DNA of 64,000 nt from Schistocerca nitens (Eukaryota; Arthropoda; Insecta; Orthoptera; Acrididae). The translations under genes and the position numbers were made by a program. Location of the stretch: NCBI RefSeq assembly GCF_023898315.1, contig NC_064622.1:357907234-357971233 (forward strand). Direction: 5' to 3'. Each line of letters begins with the position of its first letter. The stretch's first letter is position 1. The notes under the pieces were generated by a model. The model had not been told where the DNA came from, ran no database searches, and was given only the letters and a program-made list of their open reading frames with translations. Positions 54,220 through 64,000 of the stretch are shown piece after piece.

Positions 54220-54900
54220 GTCACATCACAAAAAGTGGAGACCGGTGGTTTGCCCGCTCTGTCAGGCAGATCACACTACAGAGTGCAATGATAATGCACG
54301 TACAAGTGTTCCGAAGTATCTTATTCAGCGCATATAGTTGAACGTGGAGTTCCGAAGCAGATGACCGATACGTATTCCCACGTTGATCCAACCACATCGT
54401 TACGGTTGTTGTGTGCATGGGGTTACCGAGGTCTGACGGTTGATCATTAGAAAAGGGTCGTCTGGTCGAATGAATCATGTTCCTCGCTATACCGAGTCGA
54501 AGGGTGTCCGGATACGTCATTGCAGTTGAAAATTGCTCGAAAGACGCATCCCACCATGAGCACTGGATGGTGAGGGTAGTATTATGGTATGAGTGGGGGG
54601 TGGAGGAGGGTTCATATTTAGTAGCAATCGAAGGCACCACGGTAAGTGTGGACTGTATGAACTTATAATGGACCACCTGCTTTCTCGACGGCAGTCGTAT
54701 CATCCAGCAGTATAATTGTGTCACAAGAGAAGAATAGTGCTGCAGAAGGTTGAGGAGCATGATTATGATCTCACATTATGTCTTGGCCACCAAGTTCATC
54801 TGATCTGACTCTGATGTAGCACATCTGGAACTCTATCGGGCACATCCAAACATGACAGACCCGTCACTTATGTGAGTGCGTGTCCTGTGCATAGGTGCAT
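54220..54900 (+). pseudogene. Tc1-like transposase, heavily decayed
   Basis: Broken plus-strand frames recall TTECNDNARTSVPKYLIQRI (HTH region), RKGSSGRMN-like VVWSNESC (first Asp to Asn), GEGSIMVW and HRRIVLQKVEEHDYDL. The SPDLNPIE block is lost. Ends are not defined. Confidence 0.6.
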
Positions 54901-57900
54901 ATCGTAAATAATATCCTACGACTTGTTACCTCCGTCTTCCTAATCGGTCTACTGGACTGCGGTGTAGTTGACCTTGACTGCGGGCGCCTAATGAAGTTTT
55001 AAAAGTGAGTAAGGCTATCGTTACCGAAGGAAAATAATACCGGTTAGTAGGAGGAAAGTGTACAACGGACTCTTCTGAAGGAAGAACCTATTCTAAACCT
55101 AATCTAAATACTGATAATAATTCAGAAATGGGTGGAATATAGTGCACGAACCACAATGGGCGGTAAAGCGAACCACGTAATATTTTTAATAAAGAAATAC
55201 TTGCAATACAAAAAAATACTGATTAGTAAAAACAAAAAACAAAAAAACAAAAATTAAACAGTCGCAAGCCCATTGGGGCAATAAATATCCACACTCTTAA
55301 GAAAGCTAATGGCAAAGAAAATTAAGCAAATAATCACTGGCGTGGCAATAGAAGGTTGCCATGCTTTTCCACAACACTACAGTTCATGAGAAACAAATGA
55401 ATCAGAAAGCACTAAGTTTTTAGTTACTTATTTTGAAGACAAACTTAAATTACTGGTTAAATAAATGATTGACTGCAGTTGAAACTTCGTTGCTACAAAA
55501 AAATGACTTTCAGTAACAGCGTAACGTAATGCAACAATTGGAAAAAGGCAACGAATTAGTTTTAATTAATGTAAGGTTTGTAAGGTGGCAGAATAAATGA
55601 AGGTCAACTGCGCACCTTACATAAGAGTTCATACGCCGTAACAGGAAGGTGAATATGACACCTAACGTACTTCGGCGGTAATGAGCAGATTTGCCTATAA
55701 GTATGTAATGCAAAAGGGATGACACTCAATCGACAGTATTAACAGATCACTCCTCCTATATAACGCATGTCAATGAGCAGAAGGTGAAACAAGCAGCGAG
55801 AGGAAACGTTTTGTGTGGAAGCCAGCACGGGCAGATGCAGAGGCCACACCCTGGGGGGCACTACGGAAAGCTCTTGGGGTGGGGGGGGGGGGGGTGTCCC
55901 GCAGCGGGTCAGTGACTGGACAGGTGAGCCATACTGCAGGACCAGTAATGGGGCTACCAGAAGTAGGACAGAAAGAAGCTTTAGAAAACGGCGTTTCAGC
56001 ATTCCGAATGGATAGGAGCAAAACCAGGCATTCAATCACGTGAACGGCAAGGTGTACACACGTGATAGACACATATAACTTTTTAGGCGTCTGGAGCAGG
56101 CACAAGTCGTCCGATTGGCGGAAACGCACTGGGAAGGAGTAAAGTACCGAGGTTTTGACGCAGAAGGTATGAGTTTCACAATAGCGAAGATGAAGAAATG
56201 CTCATAGCCCTTAGCATACACATATTAGAGACCATGTTAGCAGACTTTTTCTCCTGTTGTTATATGAAGTTTAGGAGCCGAGTTTTGAAACACCCTGTAT
56301 ATGGAGACAAGTCCGAGGTCAAACCACGAGATGCGAACCAAGGACTGTATGTTGTGCTTACACAGTCGTTGGATGTTGCGATGTAATTGCCACTTACAGC
56401 TCTCTAATCCTCGTGTGCCATGTGGTAGACAGACAGTGGAAGCTCAGCTACGGAGGCGGATACACCCACTTGTAATTAACTTCCACCCGCAGTTCGATCG
56501 CTCGAGGAAGAACTGCGCTTTTTCCATTTTGTTTTCATTAGCCGTGAGTAGATAGAAGCACTGCGAAAGACCTCCTCTTATCGTAAACTGCGCCTACACG
56601 AAGCCCCCTAGTCGACCTGCAGTCTCGTGGGTCCGATACGAATGGAAATTTACCTCACATTCCCACCGCTAATTCCTCTTTGTCCGTTTCCAATAAACAG
56701 AGAAGGTAATTTGTAACTTTCGCTTCTCGGAAATGCCTCCCTCTTAAAACTATTTCCCATGCCGGCGTTTCGTTGTCCTGGCTTTGCACCTCTGTGGGCT
56801 TTCTAGCCACTGCTCCCTTACTACGTTAAGGGTACAAGTCACACAGTGACTCACTAAACTACGTATTGGCTCTTCAAGAGGTGCATTGCTGGGTATTATT
56901 TTACGCCTTGGACAGAAAGAAGGGAGACAGTAACAGTTGCGACGTCCAAATTAAGTGAAGTTTTCAGTTTGTACTTATCGTTTCTCGCCGCGATTTCATG
57001 TTTGTTGTAAAATGCTGCTCAGTTGCCTAGTTTGAGGATCGTTTCTGCAAAAGGACTTTCAGTTTCTTCTGTCTTCATGTGTCCGTTTAAATAAATAGTT
57101 TCATGTCAGATACTTGTTTCTTACATCGATTAAAACACAAAATAACTTGTCAATGACGGCTTTGTGAACGAATGTCTTTGCATATACTGCGGCTCAACAA
57201 AAACTGTATATAGTGGCCGCCCAAAGCTGATGTTTATGAGTGAGTGAATGACTCACATTAGAATTATTGTCTTAATGCAATTTATATTAAACGTCAAGTA
57301 CCTTGTCAGTGTACTGTATTTCAGGCGGATTTAACTTAACCTATTAAACTGAATGAATTTCGAATTTTTGTCATATATTATAAGGCATCTTGCATTTGGC
57401 ATTAGTAACCAATACCAACATTTTTATCAAATAAAACCATTTTAAATGAGTCAAATATATTCATACTGATGATTAGAAAATGTTTGAATAATCAATAATG
57501 ATACTAAAAATGTATTACGATTACGTTTTGATACAGCAATTTCCTATTAAATTTCAGTTGCATCCTGCTATATCCAAATCCTTTCATTATGCAACAATGC
57601 TTTTACATACAGAATTATGATCCATTTTCTTCAGAATAAAGTATGATTCTTATTACAATGCCTTCGAAATTTACATTGTCGGAAGAGCCAGTTTTTGTCT
57701 TAAAAAAGGAAACCTCCGAGAACTTTATACATGTTTTAGGCATTTTGTATCTATACATACAATATACACATGATATAAATGACCAGGCAGTAACAAGCAC
57801 TGGAATTCTGACTCCCTTGTATCGCACGGATAAAGTTGGTGGATTGGGTTGTATACAAAGTACAGTATAGTATTATGTCCTAGAGTACTGGATCAGGATG

Positions 57901-58187
57901 TATACCAAAACAAGTGTGACTAACCATCCAGTTTCATGAAACCTCCCATTTTATACGACGAGGTAGCACACGTATATGTTCATCACTGTGCTGCAGGCCA
58001 GTGAAGAAACCTCACGCAAGATTAGATGCGAACGGTGGAAGACACTCCATTCCCCACTCCATCCCACACACAGAATCTGTAGGGCAAAAGGAGAATAATG
58101 AAACGCCAAAACCAAAAAATGAGGATTGGCAGTGATGCAGAAGAATTGAGAGTATTGTCCTGGCTAGAAAGGCTCTTCGAAACGAGG
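54901..58187. other. unassigned 3.3-kb spacer
   Basis: Mostly AT-rich, with no gene recognised. It includes a G-run (about 55875-55893) and a 140-bp repeat related to the foldback element (56165-56305). 57180-57640 is very AT-rich. A short ORF at 57643-57870 has no family. Confidence 0.4.
56165..56305 (-). repeat. repeat sharing a unit with the foldback element
   Basis: Minus-strand GGGCTATGAGCATTTCTTCA and CTATTGTGAAAC match phrases in the arms of 52931-53457. The outer end reads ACAGGGTGTTTCAAAAC, a mariner-style terminus. Confidence 0.6.
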
Positions 58188-58189
58188 TG

Positions 58190-59214
58190 GTTAATATATA
58201 TATATATGGTGTACCATTTATCTTGGCCACCCTAAGTAACTGTTTGTCCAGATACAAATTACAAAATATTTCGAGCAAATGTTCTTTAGCCGCCAGGGGG
58301 ACCTCAATCAGCACGATTGCCTTCGTTGTAGCTTTGCTTTTTTACAAACATATGAACAGCGGTATGACTTTTTTAAATGGCACTCTGTATTTTTTATTCC
58401 GTAATTCATTTCCTCTCCTAAAGACCTATTCAAAAATGTATCACCAGAATGCTTATGTGGTATCAACACGATGGATGTCCAGCACATAATGCATTGCGTG
58501 CACGTCGTGTTCTGAACCGAAGGTATCCTGGCAGATGGATTGGCCGTGGAGGAACACTTACTTGGCCTACTAGGTCTCCTGATTTAAATCTTCTGGACTT
58601 TTTACTTTGGGTATGCATTAAAGATGTTGTCTATCGCGATATTCCAACAACTCCAGAGGACATGCAGCAACGAATCGTGCTTGCTTGTAATTCTCTTCAG
58701 CAGGCAACACTGAAAGCAGTAAATAATTCTTTCATTCAACGAGTGCACCAGTGTATCGGTGTCCAGGGTCACCACTTTGAGCACCTTTGAATGTTCTACT
58801 CCTGGGAAATGGTACAGGAGACTCAATGTCAATTTTGTGTTATGTTTTACTTGGTTTTCATTTATTTTCTGACAACTCCAGCAAGTGGACGAGTTTGTGA
58901 TCCCGGGCTCAAAGTCACTGTTGTGTTATGTAATTAATAACGTTGTGTTTCAGTGAGCGGTACACTGAGATACATTTTTGAATAGGAGAGGAAATGAATT
59001 ACCAAATAAGAAATACAGGGTGCCATTTAAAAGAGTCATACCGCTGTTTATATCTTTGTAAAAAAACAAAGCTACAACGAAGGCAATCATGATGCCCCCC
59101 CCGACGCCTAAAGAACATTTGCTTGAATCATTTTGTAATTTTCATCTGTACAAACAGTTATTTAGGGTGATCAAGATAAATGGGACACCATATATATATA
59201 GTACTATTTAAAAT
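58190..59214 (+). mobile_element. mariner-like element, about 195-bp TIRs, internally deleted
   Basis: The arm 58196-58392 matches the reverse complement of 59017-59212 (shared GGTGTNCCATTTATCTTG, CTTCGTTGTAGCTTTG, AACAGCGGTATGAC). Only the C-terminal third of a transposase lies between. The outer ends run into TATATATA. Confidence 0.8.
58449..58790 (+). pseudogene. mariner-like transposase C-terminus
   Basis: The frame begins near WYQHDGCPAHNALRARRVLN (second Asp), then WPTRSPDLNLLDFLLWV, where NPLDF is usual, and ends GVQGHHFEHL at a stop. I count 41 residues between the two Asp residues. The N-terminal HTH and first Asp are deleted, so it is inactive. Confidence 0.85.
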
Positions 59215-60480
59215 TAATTGACATTATAAGGATCTATACAAATGTGAACATCAGGTCATACTTTGATTGTATACAAGAAAATCGAACCAGTCATATAAAT
59301 AGTCCAGCAAATTTATCAAGTTAGATGTCAGTACCACACTGAGTAAATGGAGCGTAAACGAAATGAATCAACAAATAAACACTGTCAGACTAATGTGCTA
59401 CTAATGGCTACAAAGCGACTACGGATAGCCAGACATATGGTATATGCTTAAGAAAGTAAAGTAAAAGCATAAATACCCTATAATTAGAAACTGTGAACCT
59501 CAATGGTAGGTCGTCGTGTAGGTGCTCAGCCCTCCGCAAGTCATGGACGCACAGCAAGACCGGTCAACAGACTGCTGCGTGAACCGCAGTGAGCTGCCTC
59601 AGTGCACATACACGTCATAGAGTGGGCACCGGCAGAATTAATACCGAGAGGGGAGGAACAATCAAAGAAATCATAGCTAACAACACAGCTGGACCCCGAC
59701 GTTTTTTTTCCAAACTCCACCCGCTACTAACAGCGCTAAAACCATGTTACTCAATGAATGGCATTAACTATGACACACCTGGTGCAGAGAAAACAGTAAA
59801 AGGACAACATGCATTGAACAGTGCAGTTGTTAAGAAATAAAAATAACGAAAGTGTATAACGAAATTGTTAAGGAATAAAAAGATTGAAGCCATAGTATAA
59901 AATATAAAAGAGACCAAACCGACATAAACAAATTGAAAAAAAATAGTGCAAAATATGTCAAGTGTGCAGAGTACATTATATTATGAATATAAGGCTATGG
60001 AGGCAGATAGCGCGAAAACGTATAAGATAACCTATATAATCACGCTGCACAAAATATCTGGTAATGGAGAAGTCAGCGTGACTAGTAAAAACACACACAC
60101 GTAAATAAGAAATTCAATTTTATGTAGTATCCCTCTTAGTTTACCTTTTTTTCGTAGCGCCTGAAGATGGAGTAGTATTTGCATCCTGAAACCTTGGTTG
60201 TGCGTACGATTTTATCGAAATAAAGGATTTCGTCAGTTACAACTGGAACGGATACATTGAAGATGAAAAAAGAAAAGTTTAGCAACAGTTGTGATTGTCC
60301 CGCATTGCGTACCTATTATATATGACGAGTATAACGATGAAAATGAGTATCAAAGCAGTCGAAAGACAAGACATAAAAGAGAAAAAAAATCCTCTTAATG
60401 AACGCGTCGCCAGATGGATAGTAGCAGAGTTCAGCAACCTCGGCATGTACAAAGAAGAAACTTATATGCCGATGGGCTAA
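59215..60480. other. unassigned spacer
   Basis: AT-rich. The phrase GTTAAG(A/G)AATAAAAA occurs twice at 59828-59882. A GCGCCTGAAGATGG...GAAACC phrase at 60160-60200 recalls retroelement 3' ends, without proof. Confidence 0.35.
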
Positions 60481-60484
60481 AGAT

Positions 60485-61134
60485 AACGATAACCAGTTTA
60501 GTATCGTGTTGGTCCACTCTTGGAATGCAATAGGAACAGCAGCGATTCTGCAGGACATGTATTCGACAAGTCCTTGGTAAGTCCCCGGAGGTATGTGGCA
60601 CCAGATGTCTGTAGATGGATCACGCGATTCCCGTAAATTACGAACCGTTGGTTTGTGAGCGCGGAACTAGGGCCCAAAGGCGTGCCAGCTGTGTTCTATC
60701 GGGTTCACATCAGGGGCAGATATCAGGCTTGGAGGGATGCGGGTAGTGTTCTATAGTGTTCACGTACTCAGCAGCTGTCACAGTACCCTCAGTTACCACT
60801 GCAGGTCCAAAGGCAACCCACATGAACGTCCCCCATAGCATAAAGCTGTTACCACTGACCTGAATCATTTACCGCGGGGAATGTTTCCAACAGCAATTCG
60901 TTTGGCTTACGGCAATCTGCAAATGACCTTCGCGCTGGTGTAAAAAAAAAAGTTATTCATCTGACCAGGTGATACGTTTCTGTTGATGCACAGTCCAATC
61001 TCTACGATCTCCTGCCCACTGTAATCGGAAATGGCGATGTCGTCGAGTAAACATGGGAACAGGTGTTCCAAAACACTTGTACTGCCGCCAGCATAGTACT
61101 CCCGCAGTCAGAGCTGCCAAGTCCGAAAGAACAT

Positions 61135-61135
<1 letters not shown>
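60485..61135 (-). pseudogene. Tc1-like transposase, heavily decayed
   Basis: Minus-strand frames give RHFRLQWAGDRRDWTVHQQK followed by RITWSDE (first Asp), then a disturbed region with an A run at 60941-60950. Later pieces read TVTAAEYVNTIEHYP. No clear second Asp or Glu remains. The upstream side is replaced by a CA microsatellite. Confidence 0.6.
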
Positions 61136-61138
<3 letters not shown>

Positions 61139-61181
<43 letters not shown>

Positions 61182-61202
61182 GGGCGCACGCGCGCGCGCG
61201 CG
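61139..61202. repeat. (CA)n followed by (CG)n microsatellite
   Basis: About 21 CA units (61139-61180) are followed by alternating CG (61185-61202). Alternating purine-pyrimidine tracts like this can adopt Z-DNA. Confidence 0.95.
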
Positions 61203-62023
61203 ACGATTAACGATGCTTTCCTTCAGTGCAGATGCACGCTAGAGATGCTGATAAAATATCGATACATCGCTATATTTTACCAAAAAATATATAGGTATTG
61301 AAATGGCAATGTCGAGTGCAGATATTTTTATTTTCTATTATATTCTTTTCTGAGCTTTTGAAGTTGTTCTTTTGAAATTGTAGTATAATATAATTTTACT
61401 TTCAGTGTCTGACGGAGTCTTACTACGTTCTGAGCTTTCATCACGCCCAGTCTTTCTCTTTGACTGCGTGAAGCAAGTATAGGAGACACAAAGAAGAAGA
61501 CCGCTTGCAGAGGGAGTGGGGGAGGGCGTGTGAATGGAATAACAAAATTTCCGATGTGAAGAATAGCCCACCAGATATGTTAAAAAACGATTTGCTGAAA
61601 ATGATGAGCAAAAATCTAAAAGACAAGTTTGGTCTTTGGGATGGACGGAGACGTATGAGGCGAAATGCTGACGTAATCAGCGCTCAGTACCAACAGAAAC
61701 TGCAACGTTTAACTTCGCCACGCAGTTTTACGTCTACAACCACTAGATCGCTGGCGTTGGAAAAAAAAAAAAAATGAAAAAACAGGAAGTCGACCTGAAG
61801 AGTTCGAGACAAATCTGGTATGTGACGAAACCCAACGACGGAGCCATCGTACACATTTACTTGTGCCATTTCGTACATGCAGTTACCATTATTAGCAAAG
61901 TGGTTATCACCAAAGGTGAACGTACATCGTTTTCCTTTCAATTCTTGCTCCAAGGGGGATACGTAGAGCAGCTTGTTGATGTACAGAATATCTAATAATA
62001 TATCAATACTTAAAATATACAGC
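61203..62023. other. unassigned spacer
   Basis: ATCGATA-type phrases occur at about 61256. A plus-strand ORF at 61505-61777 (basic, lysine- and arginine-rich) is not recognised. Confidence 0.35.
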
Positions 62024-62035
62024 TGTAAAACCGAA

Positions 62036-62234
62036 CCGGCCCCTGTGGGCGAGCGGTTCTAGGCACTTCAGTCTGGAACCGCGCAACCGCTACAGTCGCA
62101 GGTTCGAATCCTGCCTCGGGCATGGATGTGTGTGATGTCCTTAGGTTAGCTAGGTTTAAGTAGTTGTAAGTTCTAAGTTCTAGGGGACTGATGACCTCAG
62201 ATGTTAAGTCTCATAGTGCTCAGAGCCATTTTTT
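62036..62234 (+). mobile_element. SINE type B
   Basis: The head is CTGTGGGCGAGCGGTTC and the B box GGTTCGAATCC, ending GAGCCATTTTTT. It is flanked by TGTAAAACC and TGTGAAACC, an imperfect TSD. Confidence 0.92.
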
Positions 62235-62321
62235 TGTGAAACCTAGACTATATTGAAAATGTGCAGCCGAAATTTTTATTAGCCAGTACGTCGATAAGTT
62301 TCCATCGATATATCTATGCAC

Positions 62322-62343
62322 CGATACCTCTTCCGAGGTATCG
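62322..62343. repeat. short perfect hairpin
   Basis: CGATACCTC, loop TTCC, GAGGTATCG. It lies among several ATCGAT-containing phrases. Confidence 0.7.
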
Positions 62344-62737
62344 ATGGCTGTCAATATATCGGAATCACAGTATATTTAAAAATATCAACAGTCCTAATGC
62401 ACACCGTGCCCGATTTCATGCGGGAATCAGGGGCTGCGAGTAAGGAGTTCATTGGTAGGAGTCGCTACGTCAGAAGTGAATAACAGGCTAGGAATGTGGG
62501 CCGCAGGGGAAGCATGTTCGTATGTATGGCCGGGGTGCTTGAGGCGATCGCTTGCGTGAGGCGGGAAGTAAGGCTTCCAGTACCGGTACGACACAAATTT
62601 ACGTCTGTTATCATTCATTCAATACCCAAGTGCGCCTAACGTCATTAAAAAAGATCTTTTGAAACGGTGGGACTAGGCACAAACTTGAGAATTACCAACC
62701 CATTTCACTCCTCTCGGCATTCTCTAAGTAACTGAGA

Positions 62738-62928
62738 TGGCTGGCTCTGAGCACTATGGGACTCAACATCTTAGGTCATAAGTCCCCTAGAACTTAGAAC
62801 TACTTAAACCTAACTAACCTAAGGACATCACACACACCCATGCCCGAGGCAGGATTCGAACCTGCGACCGTAGCAGTCCCGCGGTTCCGGACTGCAGCGC
62901 CAGAACCGCTAGACCACCGCGGCCGGCT
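62738..62928 (-). mobile_element. SINE type B, reverse
   Basis: The minus-strand head is GCCGGCCGCGGTGGTCTAGC and the B box GGTTCGAATCC. The 10-bp TSD GTAACTGAGA lies at 62728-62737 and 62929-62938. Confidence 0.97.
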
Positions 62929-63063
62929 GTAACTGAGAGATTAATACAATACCGAATAGCCAACTGCTTAGCCGATCGCAGCTCGATACGGTTAGCCACG
63001 AAATTCTTTTAGATAATCTGGAAGCAATGGGGATAAAAGAAATAGCGAACAAGTGATTTCAAT

Positions 63064-63261
63064 GAATGGTTCAAATGGTTCTGAGCACTATGGGACTTAA
63101 CATCTGTGGTCATCAGTCCCTGAGAACTTAAAACTACTTAAACCTAACTAACCTAAGGACATCACACACATCCATGCCCGAGGCAGGATTCGAACCTGCG
63201 ACCGTAGCAGTCGCGCGGTTCCGGACTGCGCGCCTAGAACCGCTAGACCACCGCGGCCGGC
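63064..63261 (-). mobile_element. SINE type B, reverse
   Basis: It has the same head and tail as the SINE 136 bp upstream. The 9-bp TSD GATTTCAAT lies at 63055-63063 and 63262-63270. It is an independent insertion in the same orientation. Confidence 0.97.
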
Positions 63262-63495
63262 GATTTCAATCATATTTGCAAAAAACACTCATCAAACGAA
63301 ACATTATGACCACTCCCTAATGCGACACTGGACGCCACCCGATGACGTTGTGGGGGCGCTACTCTGTAGCAAAAGTATGCAAGCCGAGCAGAGACGGGCG
63401 GGGGATCACCCTAGCGAAGATATGGGCAGTAATTTGGGAAACTCACTGAGATAAGCGAATCTGGCAAAGGGCAGGTTAATGTTACGCTGGCCTGT

Positions 63496-64000
63496 GAACG
63501 ACTACATCTATCTACATCTACATCTACATGGATACTCTGCAAATAAGATTCAGGTGCCTGGCAGAGGGATCATCGAACCACCTTCACAATTCTCTGTTAT
63601 TCCCATCTCGTATAGTGCTCGGAAAGTACGAACACCTATATCTTTCCGTACGAGCTCAGATTTCCCTTATTTTATCGTGGTGATCGTTCCTCCCTATGTA
63701 GGTCGCTGTCAACAAAATATTTTTGCATTCGGAGGAGAAAGTTGGTGACTGGAATTTCGTGAGAAGATTCCGTCGCAACGAAAAACGCCTTTGTTTTAAT
63801 GATTTCCAGCTCAAATCCTGTATCATTTCTGTGACACTCTCTCCCATATTTCACGATAATACAAAACGTGCTGCTTTTCTCTGAACTTTTTCGATGTACT
63901 CCGTCAGTCCTATCTGGTAAGGATCGCACACCGCACAGCAGTATTCTAAAAGAGGACGGACAAGCGTAGTGTAGGGAGTCTCCTTAGTAGCTCTGTTGCA
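63496..64000 (-). mobile_element. CR1-like LINE 3' part, cut by window edge
   Basis: The 3' tail is a CTACAT run (63504-63529), followed inward by minus-strand C-terminal coding sequence with stops, such as the region around EYCCAVCDPYQ (about 63905-63950). I recognise this as one of the most abundant locust LINEs; it continues beyond the window. Confidence 0.8.

Noticed and set aside
58393-59016. Inner ACAGGGTG-like ends as the true ends of two separate elements facing away
   Set aside because: The transposase fragment lies between the arms and the arms continue outward to matching GGTGTNCCATTT ends, so one element with long TIRs is simpler, though the alternative is not excluded.

Overview
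This window looks like intergenic, transposon-packed DNA from a large insect genome. The most likely source is an acridid grasshopper or locust of the Schistocerca type. I infer that from memory of abundant orthopteran repeats: the tRNA-headed SINEs ending in AGAGCCATTTGAACCA, CR1-like LINEs with a (TGTAGA)n tail, RTE-like LINEs with an (AAC)n tail, and several Tc1/mariner families. I find no bacterial-style operons, no rRNA, no convincing functional tRNA gene and no complete host gene. One short ORF behind a splice-acceptor-like tract (18697-18972) is the only weak host-exon candidate. Layout: 1-1487 is a decayed CR1-like LINE and 1518-2096 a solo-LTR-like repeat. 2238-4720 is a 2.5 kb terminal-inverted-repeat (TIR) element with CpG-rich arms and mirrored copies of a 17-bp motif. 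4721-8625 is a stack of SINE, CR1-like and RTE-like LINE remnants around a 64-bp palindrome. 9038-10364 is a C-rich Jockey/I-type LINE copy with a 15-bp target-site duplication (TSD). 10380-13590 is mostly unassigned. About 14270-15860 is a broken protein-primed B-family DNA polymerase gene of Polinton/Maverick type, followed by a minisatellite. 16560-18069 is a Tc1 element carrying two SINE insertions. 19741-20217 is a clean solo LTR. 21016-33109 is a Tc1/mariner-rich block. 34740-37230 holds a possible LTR with internal repeats, SINEs and LINE debris. 37783-39204 is the best-preserved element, a Tc1-like transposon with an uninterrupted 340-aa transposase. 41340-45200 is LINE remnants. 46566-49829 is mariner elements with nested SINEs. 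50881-54900 is Tc1 debris, a foldback element and a two-headed SINE. 58190-61135 is mariner and Tc1 remnants. 62036-64000 is three SINEs and a LINE 3' end. The genes do not form a pathway. They are mobile-element genes at different stages of decay, and the interest lies in the insertion order, the variety of transposase catalytic spacings (by my counts DD32E, DD34E, DD34D, DD36-37E, DD41D and 47 residues in one mariner) and a few unusual structures. All family names are from pattern recognition, without database searches.
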